A stretch of DNA of 64,000 nt. It comes from Planctomycetia bacterium (lineage in GTDB: Bacteria; Planctomycetota; Phycisphaerae; UBA1845; UTPLA1). The notes under the pieces are model-generated. The model was not told where the DNA came from, made no database searches, and worked only from the letters and a program-made list of their open reading frames with translations. The stretch's first letter is position 1, and each line of letters starts with the position of its first letter. The position numbers and the translations under genes are program-made. The stretch spans positions 1,286,470 through 1,350,469 of the forward strand of contig CP054187.1 in the NCBI GenBank assembly GCA_015200345.1, in the 5' to 3' direction. Positions 1-9,117 of the stretch are shown here, piece by piece.

Positions 1-716
1 AGCGGATTCTCCATCAACAGGCTGCCCCCCACCGCTCCGCGGCCCGTCGCGCCGAAGATCGGCGACGTCGCCGCAAGATCAAACGGATTGCGAATCGCCG
101 ACGCCGTTCGGCCCGCCGTCTCTGGATCAAACGTCCGACCGCCGATCGGCCTCTGACGAAGACCGATGGCATCGACCTGCGCCGGACCTTGAATCCGCCG
201 ATCCGTCGGTTCCGGCAGCGTCGCAGGACGCGCGCCATACATCGGAACAGCCGTCGTCGGCGGAGCGAGGTTCTGCGAGAGCGTCCCGGCTGATGCCGCC
301 ACGTTGAATCCGCTCCGAACAAATCCGCCGTCGGTCACCGTCTCCTGGCGACCGAGGAACAGCGTCGGTGTCGGCACATAGCCCGGCGAGGCATCATTCG
401 CCGAGACCGACCGCGAAACGAAGCCGCTCAATCCGGCCGACGGAAGCGCGTCCCGAAATTGATTCGTATTGTAAATCGGCGAATCACCGCGGAAGCCGGC
501 CAGGCCGGTGACGTTCCCGCTGATGATGGCGTTGGAAAAGAATCCCGGATCGTTCATGCCGGGGCGGGACAGATTCAACCCGCCCGATCCGACCATCGGG
601 TTCGCGTCCCGCGCATAACCCGCGTTCACATTTCCAGTATTGACGCGCTTGTCGATCTGGCCGAAAGCCGAGCCAACCGACACAAGCACCGCAAGAATAA
701 ATGTGGCAACGCGCAT
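1..716 (-). CDS. Exported protein of unknown function (3' end outside window)
   Basis: This frame is open from an ATG at 716 to the left edge, so the C-terminus is missing. An SD-like GGGAGG lies about 7 bases before the ATG. The first 20 residues (MRVATFILAVLVSVGSAFGQ) form a clear Sec signal peptide with cleavage after AFGQ or just before it. The mature part is rich in Gly, Asn, Ser and Pro, with no Cys and no domain I recognise. It probably acts outside the cytoplasm. A perfect TATAAT lies on the same strand at 764-769 but without a convincing -35 box. The next gene (923-2206) is also exported and on the same strand, 206 bases upstream. Function unknown. Confidence 0.6.
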   Translation of the reverse strand, partial: MRVATFILAVLVSVGSAFGQIDKRVNTGNVNAGYARDANPMVGSGGLNLSRPGMNDPGFFSNAIISGNVTGLAGFRGDSPIYNTNQFRDALPSAGLSGFVSRSVSANDASPGYVPTPTLFLGRQETVTDGGFVRSGFNVAASAGTLSQNLAPPTTAVPMYGARPATLPEPTDRRIQGPAQVDAIGLRQRPIGGRTFDPETAGRTASAIRNPFDLAATSPIFGATGRGAVGGSLLMENP

Positions 717-922
717 CGGCCTACCTCCCGTTGAGAGGATCGTTCGAGGCTCCGCCCGCGGGGATTATAAGCGCGCGGACCAAGCCGCCCGCCCGCCGGC
801 GACAGGATTCTTCAAGGATTATCGACAGAATCGACTCCGCTGGACGGGTACCGCCCACCGGGATCGCCGGACTTGACGAAAACTGGCAACGCCCGCCCGA
901 AACGGTGCGTCGAGGACGATTC

Positions 923-2206
923 CTACTTCTTGCCGGCGGCGGCCTTCTGGCGCTGTTCCAGCGTCATCAGGCTGTCGATGCGCTGCTTCAGCTCTTCAAA
1001 CATCGCGTCAATCGGCTTATTCAGTTCCTTCATCATCGCGTCGCGATCTTTCGCGTCCGTCTTCAACGCGGCCGCCGCGAACTGATCCGATCGGCTCATG
1101 CGATACTGATTCGCACGGCGTTTCATGTCCTTCAACACCGCCTGGGCACGCGTTATCTGTGCTTCGTCGAAGCCGACCTGCTTCGCGTGCTCCTGGACGT
1201 ACTTGTCCCAGTCGTCCAGCGGCGGCGCCTTCGCGTACACCACTTCCTTCGCGGTGGGCACGGCCGGGGCGGCGCGGCCCGTCGGCTGACCGGACGGTGT
1301 CGTCGGCGCGACCTGCACCGTCACCTGCGGCGCCGGCGGCTGCTCCACGACGATCGACTCGTGCGCCGGTCTTTCGGTCATCTCGTGTGACGGCGAGACC
1401 AGCCCCGCTGGACCAGGTTTGCGACGGCCTTCGCGCTCGGCCGCCTCAATCTCGGCCTGGCGCAACCGCTCGGCCTTGGTCAGCTCGCCCGGCATGGGCG
1501 CCTCACTCACAGGACTGCCCTTGCGCCCCGGCGCGACAATCACCTCGCCGCCGGCATCGCGAACCCGAATCTCGGTGTAGTACCGATCGTTCACCGGGTC
1601 GTTCGGCAGAGGCGTGACACCATCGGCGGAGATTAGGACGCTACCTTGAACGATTGCTTCGCCCAGATCGCGCTTCGCGGCGGACTCCGCTTGAAACGCG
1701 TATTCCGATTCCAAATGCTTTTGCAAACGCAAGTCGCGAATTTCGCGAAGGCGCTGGCGACCTTCCGTCGCGACGGCGGCGGGCAATCGCTGCTCCAGCC
1801 AGTCCGCCACGCGCTCCTCGTTCAGCGGTGCATTGAAAGACTGTGCCGCCATCTGGGCATTGAGCGCCTTGACTTCCGGAGCTTCTTCATTCTCAAGAAG
1901 ACCGGCCGCTTCAAGTTCCTGGGTCTTCTTGAGGATCGCTTCCGTGGTCTGTCGATCATACGCCACCTGGGCGATCAGACGGGCTTGCAGCTCAGTCTGA
2001 AGAAGAGTCTGCAATTGTGGATCGAGTCCGTAGGCGCTGGAGAACGCCTGCATCTGATGCTGAATCTCAAACTCCCAACCCTCTCGGGATGCCTGATCAA
2101 AGCCGGGTGCCAGGAGATCGCTCCCGTCGTTCTGTCCGGACACGGTGGTCGCGCTGACGAGCATCATCAGGATTGCAACGCAGACCCGATTGAAGAACCT
2201 CGACAT
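923..2206 (-). CDS. Exported coiled-coil protein of unknown function
   Basis: The product is 427 aa if started at the ATG at 2206. That start is preceded by GGGGAG and gives an immediate signal peptide (MSRFFNRVCVAILMMLVSAT, cleavage near VSGQ). A longer reading from 2287 would bury this signal and is rejected. The mature protein is charged and helical: residues about 40-170 are rich in Glu, Gln, Ala and Leu, a Pro-rich middle follows, and the last 90 residues are helical and Lys/Arg/Asp-rich, ending AAAGKK. No catalytic motif is visible. The charged C-terminal helix resembles in style the end of the exported protein at 15565-17190, but I see no clear homology. Function unknown. Confidence 0.7.
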   Translation of the reverse strand: MSRFFNRVCVAILMMLVSATTVSGQNDGSDLLAPGFDQASREGWEFEIQHQMQAFSSAYGLDPQLQTLLQTELQARLIAQVAYDRQTTEAILKKTQELEAAGLLENEEAPEVKALNAQMAAQSFNAPLNEERVADWLEQRLPAAVATEGRQRLREIRDLRLQKHLESEYAFQAESAAKRDLGEAIVQGSVLISADGVTPLPNDPVNDRYYTEIRVRDAGGEVIVAPGRKGSPVSEAPMPGELTKAERLRQAEIEAAEREGRRKPGPAGLVSPSHEMTERPAHESIVVEQPPAPQVTVQVAPTTPSGQPTGRAAPAVPTAKEVVYAKAPPLDDWDKYVQEHAKQVGFDEAQITRAQAVLKDMKRRANQYRMSRSDQFAAAALKTDAKDRDAMMKELNKPIDAMFEELKQRIDSLMTLEQRQKAAAGKK

Positions 2207-2335
2207 GTGACTCCCCTCGAAAAAAGCGGTATCGAACGAAAGCCGCTTTAAGGATTGTATGCCCGTCGCGGCCCAACGCACAAGCACGAGGCGTAACCTT
2301 CACGTAACCCAACGTTCACCTGTAAACGGCGTATG

Positions 2336-2379
2336 AAAAAAAAGCGGTCGAGCCGCGGGAATCCCGCCAGCTCGACCGC
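2336..2379 (-). terminator. Rho-independent terminator after the PEP-CTERM gene
   Basis: Reading the minus strand, a 9-bp perfect stem (GCGGTCGAG/CTCGACCGC at 2344-2352 and 2371-2379) is followed directly by eight T (the A-run at 2336-2343). It lies 30 bases after the stop of the PEP-CTERM gene at 2409 and would end that transcript before the gene at 2206. Confidence 0.85.
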
Positions 2380-2408
2380 CCTTAGTTGCTGTAATCAGCT
2401 ACCGCGTA

Positions 2409-3074
2409 TTACTTGCGGCGGCGGATCAAAGACAGACCGCTCAACGCCAGCAGAGCCAGCGTGCTCGGCTCCGGCGTGATCGTAATTACCGGATTAGGCT
2501 CGGTGGCATCAGGATGACCCTCACCGAACGAGTAGCCGGGGCGAGGAGTGTTGGGACCAATGGCGACCAGTTCCCAAAATTCATCTCCAGTCGGATCGTT
2601 TCCACCGAACTCCAGGCTGCCGATGCCAGCCCAGACATTGCCGTTGCAATTAGTCGATGTCAAGGTGAAGGTCTCCAACACGAAGCTACCAGGGCCAGTG
2701 CCGCCCGGCGCGCTTTGACCGCCCGCTTGACCGAGGGCCAGCACACCCCCTGAGTTAGGCGTAGTCCCAAGATTAATCGGCGCCGGGAAACCGGCCGAGA
2801 CAACATTCATGTTGCTCACGCTCATGAAATTGGTGTCGCCGTAATGGTCCACCGCCCAACCGGTAGCACCGCCGTCGTACAAATCATAGGTCACGGTGAT
2901 GTCCCAGCTTGTAGGACCCGTACAGGACAGCAGAAGTGCCGCGCCCGACGGACCGCCGCCCGCCACCGCACCCGGACCCGACGCGACGGTCGCCGAGTAC
3001 CAGACCTGACCGACACCGTAGGTGTTCGCTGCGAGCAGCGCCACGATGCCCATTGACAAGAAAGTTCGCTTCAT
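2409..3074 (-). CDS. PEP-CTERM sorting domain protein
   Basis: A 221-aa exported protein. Three ATG codons run in tandem at 3072-3080; AAGGAG lies directly before the first, so the third (3074) has normal 6-base spacing and is chosen. The N-terminus (MKRTFLSMGIVALLAANTYG) is a signal peptide. The C-terminus reads PEPSTLALLALSGLSLIRRRK: the PEP motif, a hydrophobic segment and a basic tail, which is the signal processed by exosortase-type enzymes at the cell surface. The middle is a Gly/Thr/Asn-rich beta-type domain with no catalytic motif. It is likely a surface or secreted structural protein. It has its own promoter (3198-3226) and terminator (2336-2379), so it is monocistronic. Confidence 0.88.
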   Translation of the reverse strand: MKRTFLSMGIVALLAANTYGVGQVWYSATVASGPGAVAGGGPSGAALLLSCTGPTSWDITVTYDLYDGGATGWAVDHYGDTNFMSVSNMNVVSAGFPAPINLGTTPNSGGVLALGQAGGQSAPGGTGPGSFVLETFTLTSTNCNGNVWAGIGSLEFGGNDPTGDEFWELVAIGPNTPRPGYSFGEGHPDATEPNPVITITPEPSTLALLALSGLSLIRRRK

Positions 3075-3197
3075 CATCATCTCCTTCTTCCTAAAAGGAC
3101 CTCCGAGAATTCTTGTTCCCGCCCTCACTTCGCCTCTTGGCCCCTCCCCTCGACCCTTTGGGGAAGAAATCCAATCGTTCCTCACAAAGCAAGTTTT

Positions 3198-3226
3198 ATC
3201 ATAGCAGGACTGTCTTACTTATGCAA
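3198..3226 (-). promoter_or_regulatory. Sigma-70-type promoter for the PEP-CTERM gene
   Basis: On the minus strand TTGCAT (3221-3226), a 17-base spacer and TATGAT (3198-3203). The leader to the ATG at 3074 would be about 115 bases. Confidence 0.55.
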
Positions 3227-3284
3227 GCCTTTGCGGGCGCCCCGTCGCCGGGGCACCCGGTCAGGCGATTAGCCAGCACAAATG

Positions 3285-4457
3285 CTACGGGCAAATGGTA
3301 CCCGACCAGCCAGCCAGGGCCGCATTGTAGCCCGTGGTATCGGCCGATGTCACCAAGTTTCCAATCGTTCCGACGACGGCTTGTACAGTGTAGTCACCGT
3401 TGTAAGCCTGCAGGATGTTGTCCGTACCATCAGCAACCGCCGCATTGTATCCCGTCGTATCTGCCGACGTGATTCGACCGTCACCGGTAAAGTCGCCCTT
3501 CTCGCGGATCTGGATCTGGGCATCAGCCACGGCCGACGAGACGTTCGGGACATTGCCGCTCTGGGGCGCATCGGGCGAGCCGCCGGCGTTGATGCCGAAC
3601 GAGACGTTCTCAACCGCGTCACCACCCGTCCCATAGACGCGAGTGATGAGCAGGCTGTCCACCTGCATGAAGACGCTGTACGTCGAATTATTGGCATGGT
3701 TTGCATCCGGAGCGCCGGTCATACCACCGCCGGGCGTGCCGCCACAGACGCGGTTTGCAGCCGTCGCTCGCAGGCGACCGAGCCGATATGGAACAACCGT
3801 GCTGGTCGCGCTCCATGCGCCGACGTTGGCGAAGCGAGGCGTCAACCGGTTCGTCGAGCTGTAGACCGGGCCGGTCGTGACCGGGACGGCGACCGCGCGG
3901 GCATCGTTCCAGTCGACGCCGGAGGCCGAACCGTTTGCAACACCGTTCCACGGCGTCGCCGCCGGGTTCGCGATGCTGTCCAGAACGCGACCGTCGTTGT
4001 TCATCGTGTAGCTGACCGACTCGAGGACGAATCGCGTGGTCGTTCCTGTGAGAACCAAGTCAAAATCCAAGCCGACCGAGCTGATGACGTCGTCGGTACC
4101 GCTCGCGTCATCGATGACGTCCATGTACACCCACAGGTCGCCCGTGGCTCGGTTTCCGTCGCCGTCGAGGTTCGGGAACGAAGTCGGCGCTCCGTTGTGG
4201 TAACCATTGTTTCGCTTCGGGTTGAGGCGCAGCATCTGGCCGCCGCCACGCTTGCCACCGGTGCCAGCCGGGGCATCGTTGAGGAACGGTCCATTCATCG
4301 TAGCCGGCGCCGAAATAGCATTGTAGTTGCTTGCGGTGTTCGCCGCGATCTCATTGTTTCGAACATCCATGAAGATGATCGAGTCCTGGGCGACGGCGGC
4401 GGCCGCGAAGGCCGAGACGACGCACAAGGCCACTGCTGTGCAGAAACTGCGATTCAT
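3285..4457 (-). CDS. Exported protein with C-terminal dockerin-like repeats
   Basis: A 390-aa protein starting at the ATG at 4457, preceded by GAGGAG at a 7-base spacing; the upstream in-frame start at 4472 lacks this. A signal peptide covers about residues 1-23 (ending AAAVAQ). The body is a beta-rich, Asn/Ser/Thr-rich domain. The last 70 residues hold two dockerin-like units: GDFTGDGRITSADTTGYNAA, then a second ending SADTTGYNAALAG. The Asp/Asn/Gly spacing fits EF-hand-like calcium loops. In planctomycetes such ends are common on secreted proteins and need not imply a cellulosome. No catalytic motif is seen. It is probably a calcium-stabilised secreted protein. Confidence 0.78.
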   Translation of the reverse strand: MNRSFCTAVALCVVSAFAAAAVAQDSIIFMDVRNNEIAANTASNYNAISAPATMNGPFLNDAPAGTGGKRGGGQMLRLNPKRNNGYHNGAPTSFPNLDGDGNRATGDLWVYMDVIDDASGTDDVISSVGLDFDLVLTGTTTRFVLESVSYTMNNDGRVLDSIANPAATPWNGVANGSASGVDWNDARAVAVPVTTGPVYSSTNRLTPRFANVGAWSATSTVVPYRLGRLRATAANRVCGGTPGGGMTGAPDANHANNSTYSVFMQVDSLLITRVYGTGGDAVENVSFGINAGGSPDAPQSGNVPNVSSAVADAQIQIREKGDFTGDGRITSADTTGYNAAVADGTDNILQAYNGDYTVQAVVGTIGNLVTSADTTGYNAALAGWSGTICP

Positions 4458-5261
4458 TTCTTTGCTCCTCACTCCACTCTCTTGAGCGGAGGATCCACAA
4501 CCCGGCCTCTGCCGGGGGGACCCAAAGCCTACCGGGGCTGCGGGTCAATCAGACCGTTGTCCCGTTTTACTTCTTCGCCCGGGCCACCCGGACGCCGAAG
4601 TCAGCCGGCCCGCTCCACCGTTCGAGCCAAGCCGCTGATGACAGGTTCCGCCGAACACTTACCGGGCGTTCGACCTCGCCTGCGCCGTGCGGTCCGTTCG
4701 ATGTTATTCCGCGCGGTCGCGGCCGGTCAACTTCAAGGCGATCGCTTACTTGCCACTCTTGCCGGCAAGCCGCTTCATCGCCCGCGTCCGCATTGCCGCG
4801 TCTCTTGCAAAAACGCAGCAGATATCGAACGAACCGAGCCAACCACGCGGCATCACGAAGGATGCACGCACGATGTAGAGACGGGCGCGTTTTGCGCTCC
4901 GGCTGCTACATACGGCCATAATACCGCAAAAGGGCTGGAAAAATCAATGGTTCGAGGAGGTGAAAAAGATGAATTTTTGCGCTGCCTTAAGTCATTTAAT
5001 TGCAATAGGTTATTGCTGCCGTGGGAGGCGTCTTCGGGAGGGAATCCGGGGGTTTTACGCGGCGTTAACACGGGTTCAGGCGCGAAATAGAGGTAAATCC
5101 GGGGGTGTCAGGAATTGTCAGAGTGAAACTCGTGTGGATGCGGTCCCGGCTTGTGTGAAGTGACACATTTGAAGGGATGGAACGATGTCCGGCGCCGCAA
5201 CGCCGACGGGCGGGCCGTGTATGTTGACGATTGTATATATGCGCAGGCGGCGGCGCCCGCC
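4458..5261. other. Long intergenic stretch without a convincing gene
   Basis: About 800 bases between the dockerin-like gene and the PdxB-like gene. A minus-strand 91-codon frame (4567-4842) and other short frames are open but have no SD, signal or recognisable motif. Hairpin-forming GC-rich sequence lies near 4500-4545. The only plausible small gene is at 4960-5163. No tRNA or riboswitch is recognised here. Confidence 0.4.
4960..5163 (+). CDS. Possible 64-67 aa small protein
   Basis: A short frame with GTG at 4960 or ATG at 4969. GAGGAGG runs into the GTG, so it is spaced correctly (about 8 bases) only for the ATG. The product would begin MNFCAALSHLIAIGYCCRGR and contain four or five Cys. 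It has no recognised domain, and the second half is Arg-rich as is usual for chance GC-rich frames. The strong SD is the only support. Confidence 0.2.
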   Translation: MKKMNFCAALSHLIAIGYCCRGRRLREGIRGFYAALTRVQARNRGKSGGVRNCQSETRVDAVPACVK

Positions 5262-6374
5262 CTACGGCGTGAGTTCCTCGCGGGCGCGGGCCTCGCGGCG
5301 CAGGGCGTCGAAGGCGGCGGCCTGCCGCCCGATCGCGGCGGCGGATTTGAAGCGGTCGCTCCAATCGGAGAGTTTTTTTACAAGCGTCGCGATTTGACCG
5401 GTCGCGGGCGGTCGCGGCGGGATCGAGTCGGACTCGCCCGGCTCGGATCGCGAGAAAACCCCTGATTTTGCGGGCGAATTCATCCATTGCGCGAAGGCAT
5501 CGCGAACGCGCCGCACCGCGCGACGCCGCGCCGGAGCGCTGTACCCCGCGATATGCGGCGTGGCCAGCGCGGCGGCCGCGACCAGATCGGCTCGCACGTT
5601 CGGCTCGCCGCGCCAGACGTCGAGCGCCGCGGCGGCGAGCCGGCCGCTTTGCAGGGCGGCGAGCAGCGCAGGTTCATCCATGACGTCGCCACGCGACGTG
5701 TTGATGAGCCGCGCGCCGGGCCGAAGCCGCGCGAGCCAGGAAGCGTTGACGAGTTCCACCGTGGCGTCGGGGCCTTCGCGCGTGAGCGGGACGTGCAGCG
5801 AGACGAGATCGGCACGGGCGGCGAGTTCATCGAATGAAACAAGGTCTTTGACGCCGGCCCGCGCGAGCGGCGGATCGCAGGCCAGGACCGTCAAGCCCAG
5901 CCGGGCGGACCAGGCGGCGACGATCGAGCCGATGCGGCCGCGACCGAGGATGCCGAGGGTGACGCCGCGAAAGGGCAAGCCAGTTTCGGAGCGGGGCGCG
6001 GGAGAGGAAGGTCCGTTCGCGTCCATCTCCGTGTTGAGGAGGAGGTTGATAGCGGCGAGGACGTATTCGGCGACGGGGAGGGCATTGCACCCGGCGGCGT
6101 CGGCGAGGGCGATTCCTCGTTCCCGGACGGCGGCGGCGTCAATGTGGTCGGTGCCGGTGGTGACGGTGCCGAGGAAGGCCAGGCGTGGGCATCGGTCGAG
6201 CAGGGTTCGGTCGATGCGGGTGACGGATCGGATGATGAGGGCATCGGCTGCGGCGAGATCGGCGAGGAGAGCCTGGGTTGGGTCGTTGAGCGTTCGGCCG
6301 GAGAAGGCTCGGACGTCGCCGAAGGGGCTGAAAAGAACATCGTGGCTGATGTCTTCGTCGATGAGGATTCGCAT
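5262..6374 (-). CDS. pdxB: 4-phosphoerythronate dehydrogenase-like (PdxB family)
   Basis: A 370-aa NAD-dependent 2-hydroxyacid dehydrogenase. The start MRILIDED matches the PdxB N-terminus (MKILIDEN), so the ATG at 6374 is chosen over the frame opening at 6482. PdxB-like blocks follow in order: RSVT near residue 50, TGTDHID, GCNALPVAEYVLAAI, a Rossmann motif in GILGRGRIGSIVAAW, CDPP, RPGARLINTSRGDVMDEPAL, LDVWRGEP with the active-site region, and TPHIAGYS. PdxB oxidises 4-phosphoerythronate in pyridoxal phosphate synthesis. The C-terminal 70 residues diverge from classical PdxB. A phosphoglycerate dehydrogenase-like role cannot be excluded. No SD is visible at this start. Confidence 0.75.
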   Translation of the reverse strand: MRILIDEDISHDVLFSPFGDVRAFSGRTLNDPTQALLADLAAADALIIRSVTRIDRTLLDRCPRLAFLGTVTTGTDHIDAAAVRERGIALADAAGCNALPVAEYVLAAINLLLNTEMDANGPSSPAPRSETGLPFRGVTLGILGRGRIGSIVAAWSARLGLTVLACDPPLARAGVKDLVSFDELAARADLVSLHVPLTREGPDATVELVNASWLARLRPGARLINTSRGDVMDEPALLAALQSGRLAAAALDVWRGEPNVRADLVAAAALATPHIAGYSAPARRRAVRRVRDAFAQWMNSPAKSGVFSRSEPGESDSIPPRPPATGQIATLVKKLSDWSDRFKSAAAIGRQAAAFDALRREARAREELTP

Positions 6375-6471
6375 GTGGGGAGTATAAAGGGGCTTTGGGG
6401 CTTGAGGAGTGAGCGGGCGGGAGGCGGTAGGATTCGCGGCGGGGCGAGCGCGTTTGGAATGCGGGTGCGAC

Positions 6472-7002
6472 ATGAACGACAAGCGGCTGTCTGCGGAGTT
6501 GCTGACGGAATATGCGGCGACGAAGCTGGAGGATCATTTCGCGCAGGTCAGTCGGTGCGCGCGGATGTTAAGCGTGGAGCAGCTCTGGCACCGGATCAAC
6601 GGGCACAGCAACAGCGTGGCGAATTTGCTGCTGCATTTGAACGGGAACATCCGTCAGTGGGTGCTGGGCGGGCTGGCGGGTCGGGAGATCGAGCGCGATC
6701 GGCAGGCGGAGTTTGACACGCGGGGCGGTGCGGAGGTCGAGGCGCTGCTGTCGGAGTTGCATGAGACGGTGCGCGAGGCGTGCGGGGTGATCCGCGGGAT
6801 GGAGGAGGAGCATCTGGCGTGGGAGTTTTCGATTCAATCGTATCGCGTGAGCGGTGCGGCGGCGGTGATGCACGTGGTGGAGCATTTCGCGTTTCATACA
6901 GGGCAGATCGTGACGATGACGAAGGCGATGCTGGATGTGGACGTGAGCCTGTATGACGAGAAGGGGCATCGGCGCGACGGGCGGAGCGACGAAGTGCCGT
7001 GA
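6472..7002 (+). CDS. DinB-like / DUF1572-type four-helix protein
   Basis: A 176-aa cytoplasmic protein starting at the ATG at 6472. It has the four-helix layout of the DinB/YfiT superfamily: an early helix with SVEQLWHRINGHSNSVANLLLHLNGN, and a late helix VMHVVEHFAFHTGQIVTMTK. His residues in those two helices are the usual metal ligands. DinB-like proteins are metal-dependent, often thiol-linked transferases, but the substrate of this one is unknown. It is transcribed away from the PdxB-like gene; the two starts are about 100 bases apart and share a short divergent promoter region. Confidence 0.72.
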   Translation: MNDKRLSAELLTEYAATKLEDHFAQVSRCARMLSVEQLWHRINGHSNSVANLLLHLNGNIRQWVLGGLAGREIERDRQAEFDTRGGAEVEALLSELHETVREACGVIRGMEEEHLAWEFSIQSYRVSGAAAVMHVVEHFAFHTGQIVTMTKAMLDVDVSLYDEKGHRRDGRSDEVP

Positions 7003-7101
7003 ACGGCGGGCGCGTTGTCGAAGCACGAATCTGAAAAGAGGAATGGCTGCCACCGGCTGGTTTGATTCGGAGGCGGGCGAGACGCGTGTTCGTCGAAGAA
7101 G

Positions 7102-8688
7102 CTATTCGAGCTTGGCCGGATCGGTCATCTGGAGTTTCCAGACTTCGAGCAGCGATCGAGGATGGCCCGATTGCTCACTTCGAATCAATCGATCAAGAAC
7201 AAGCAGAACTCGATCCCTTTCGAGCGAGTCATACCCGACTTGCATTTGCAGTTTGATCGCGCGGTTCCGCAGGGGATACTCGAGGTCGGCCATTTGAACA
7301 ATCTCAAATACCGTTTCCTGGAGGGCACGACGAACCGACGGGTCCGCATGATCCGCGAGACGGGAATCGCCCAACGTGTCGAGCACGCGTTGTCGAATGA
7401 GCAAGTCACTGACGCTGGACGAGCCGTGCGCGCGGTAATCCGCGAGAAACGCGCGGACCGATTCGGCGTTGGGGGCGCCGGACACTCTCCGCGCCGCTGT
7501 CTGGCAATAGGCATCGAATTTGCGTAGCTCGGCCGGCGGTCCGAACCAGCGCGTTATCCACTTGGAACGAGTCACGCGCTCGTATTCTTCGGCATCGTTG
7601 ATCTTGGTCGACTCCGAAGGTCTGCGCCCTTCGCGGTTCAGCCGTTCGTGAGCTTCGCGCCTGCGCCGGCTATCAAATCGTTCCAGTGTTTCCTCGATGT
7701 CGTATCGCACAACGGGATGAGGCTCGGCTTTCAGACGAGACTCGAGCAATCGGATCAAATCCGAATCGTCTGGTTCACACGTGTACCTCGTCATATACAT
7801 AATCATCGCACTTCGAATCAGTGAATCCGGTTCAGGTCCGGCGATCCGGGCAAAACACTCCCTTCGCATGCTCTCCATCGCTGCTGAATTGCCCGTCGAT
7901 TTCAATGCCTTCGTCAGAATGCACGCATAACGAATCGATTCATAGCGAGCAGAAGAATCGCCCTTCCAGTCAGTTCGCGGCAGGTTCCTCCAGTAGAACT
8001 CATAAAGCGGTCCAATGTCCTTTGGTGAAATGGAGTCCGCCTTGGCAACCAATTTCTCGGTTAATTCGATCAGGCGCGCGGTATCAAACGCCGCGGCGCC
8101 ACGTGGACGACTGACGGGTTTCCACGTTCGCGCCTCGGGTACGATTAACGAATCGGCATTGCGCACGCCCGACGTTTTCATCCACGTTCGGACTCGATTC
8201 TCCAAGTCATCCGGAAACCCCTGCCAAACCACCTCTCCGGATGGGTTGACGAACATGGCATAGGGGATCGACCGGACGAATGAATTGTGCGTTTCGGGCT
8301 GCCCGGCGCAGATCGCATAATTTGCGTTGCGGCGTTGAAGCGTTGTCTCCAAGCGCTCGGGGGGTTCATGGGTAATGCCGATGATGACCAGACCCTGTTC
8401 CCGGCAGGTATCCTGCAACTTACACAACACTGGAATGTTCGCCACGCACGGCGCGCACCACGTCGCCCAGAACTCGACGAGCACCGGGCGACCGCGCAAG
8501 CGCTCCCACGTGAGCGGTTTGTCAACATTAAACCAACCGGTTCCGGAGAGGCTCGGTAACCCGGTCGTGACGGCAGGCGCGGCGCGGCTTGAATCCTGTG
8601 CCTGTGCTCCGACACGGACAAGCCCGATTCCGAGCAAGAGCGCGATGCAGGTCGCAGCCCGCCAATAAGGTCGTCGCGCGTACAACAA
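7102..8688 (-). CDS. Exported TlpA/thioredoxin-like protein with long C-terminal helical extension (copy 1)
   Basis: About 528 aa. I choose a TTG start at 8688: AAAGGAG lies 7-8 bases before it, and the earlier in-frame start (8796) would overlap the preceding gene by 90 bases. A signal anchor follows at about residues 8-30. The thioredoxin-like domain covers about residues 45-185, with WATWCAPC (Cys78 and Cys81) and the fold marker FVNPSGEVVW. The C-terminal 330 residues are helical, Arg/Glu-rich and unrecognised. Members of this family reduce or shuttle disulfides on the outer side of the membrane. It is last in an operon with 8705-9049, 9118-10692 and 10685-11431, and is a diverged paralogue of 9118-10692. 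Confidence 0.72.
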   Translation of the reverse strand: MLYARRPYWRAATCIALLLGIGLVRVGAQAQDSSRAAPAVTTGLPSLSGTGWFNVDKPLTWERLRGRPVLVEFWATWCAPCVANIPVLCKLQDTCREQGLVIIGITHEPPERLETTLQRRNANYAICAGQPETHNSFVRSIPYAMFVNPSGEVVWQGFPDDLENRVRTWMKTSGVRNADSLIVPEARTWKPVSRPRGAAAFDTARLIELTEKLVAKADSISPKDIGPLYEFYWRNLPRTDWKGDSSARYESIRYACILTKALKSTGNSAAMESMRRECFARIAGPEPDSLIRSAMIMYMTRYTCEPDDSDLIRLLESRLKAEPHPVVRYDIEETLERFDSRRRREAHERLNREGRRPSESTKINDAEEYERVTRSKWITRWFGPPAELRKFDAYCQTAARRVSGAPNAESVRAFLADYRAHGSSSVSDLLIRQRVLDTLGDSRLADHADPSVRRALQETVFEIVQMADLEYPLRNRAIKLQMQVGYDSLERDRVLLVLDRLIRSEQSGHPRSLLEVWKLQMTDPAKLE

Positions 8689-8704
8689 GACTCGGCTCCT
8701 TTGA

Positions 8705-9049
8705 TCAACTCCTGCCGTTATACCGTTCCCTCTCCCCTTCAACGGCATAGTTCGGTCCGGACTGAACCACTCGATCATACCAAATTTCACCGACAAGCTG
8801 ATTCAATTCACTTCGAAAAGCTTCTTCACCCTGTTTGCCTTCAGCCTCCATTCGATCGAGTACTTCGGCGACAACCTGATTATGAATCTCCTCAAACTGC
8901 GACGGTGTAACCTCAAGAATCCGGTCGTTCCATCGAATGACGTCCGCGAGCAGTGCCGCGCGTTCACACGGTGACAGCGCTGCAGCGAAATCCCTCGTCT
9001 CCGCCGTGTCCATAAATGCCGGCAATTGGCTAAACATGGCGTCCGCCAA
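8705..9049 (-). CDS. Small protein paralogous to the C-terminal half of the lipoprotein at 10685-11431
   Basis: 114 aa when started at TTG 9049; ATG 9037 is an alternative. Residues MFSQLPAFMDTAETRDFAAA and ALLADVIRWNDRILEVTPSQ align with IFSQLPTFWRTNAIGDF and QLLADVMEMHNSIFEITEED in the lipoprotein upstream, so the two are duplicates. The match begins before TTG 9049: the frame stays open without stops back into the end of the upstream gene, where a CTG overlaps its TGA stop. The true start may therefore be near 9108-9120. Its stop overlaps the SD region of the TlpA-like gene 16 bases downstream. Function unknown. Confidence 0.55.
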   Translation of the reverse strand: MADAMFSQLPAFMDTAETRDFAAALSPCERAALLADVIRWNDRILEVTPSQFEEIHNQVVAEVLDRMEAEGKQGEEAFRSELNQLVGEIWYDRVVQSGPNYAVEGERERYNGRS

Positions 9050-9117
9050 GAATGACTCATTCGCTTCTTTCTGAGTTAGCGGCGAGCAAGGTGCCTTGAG
9101 AGATTGCGGACCGATGG

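Noticed and set aside
4567..4842. Minus-strand 91-codon frame ending FGVRVARAKK
   Set aside because: The end is faintly like the tail of formylglycine-generating enzymes, but there is no supporting domain, SD or start; not enough for a gene call.
3282..5090. A 602-codon plus-strand open frame
   Set aside because: Antisense to the dockerin-like gene, and runs on into non-coding sequence; no motif.
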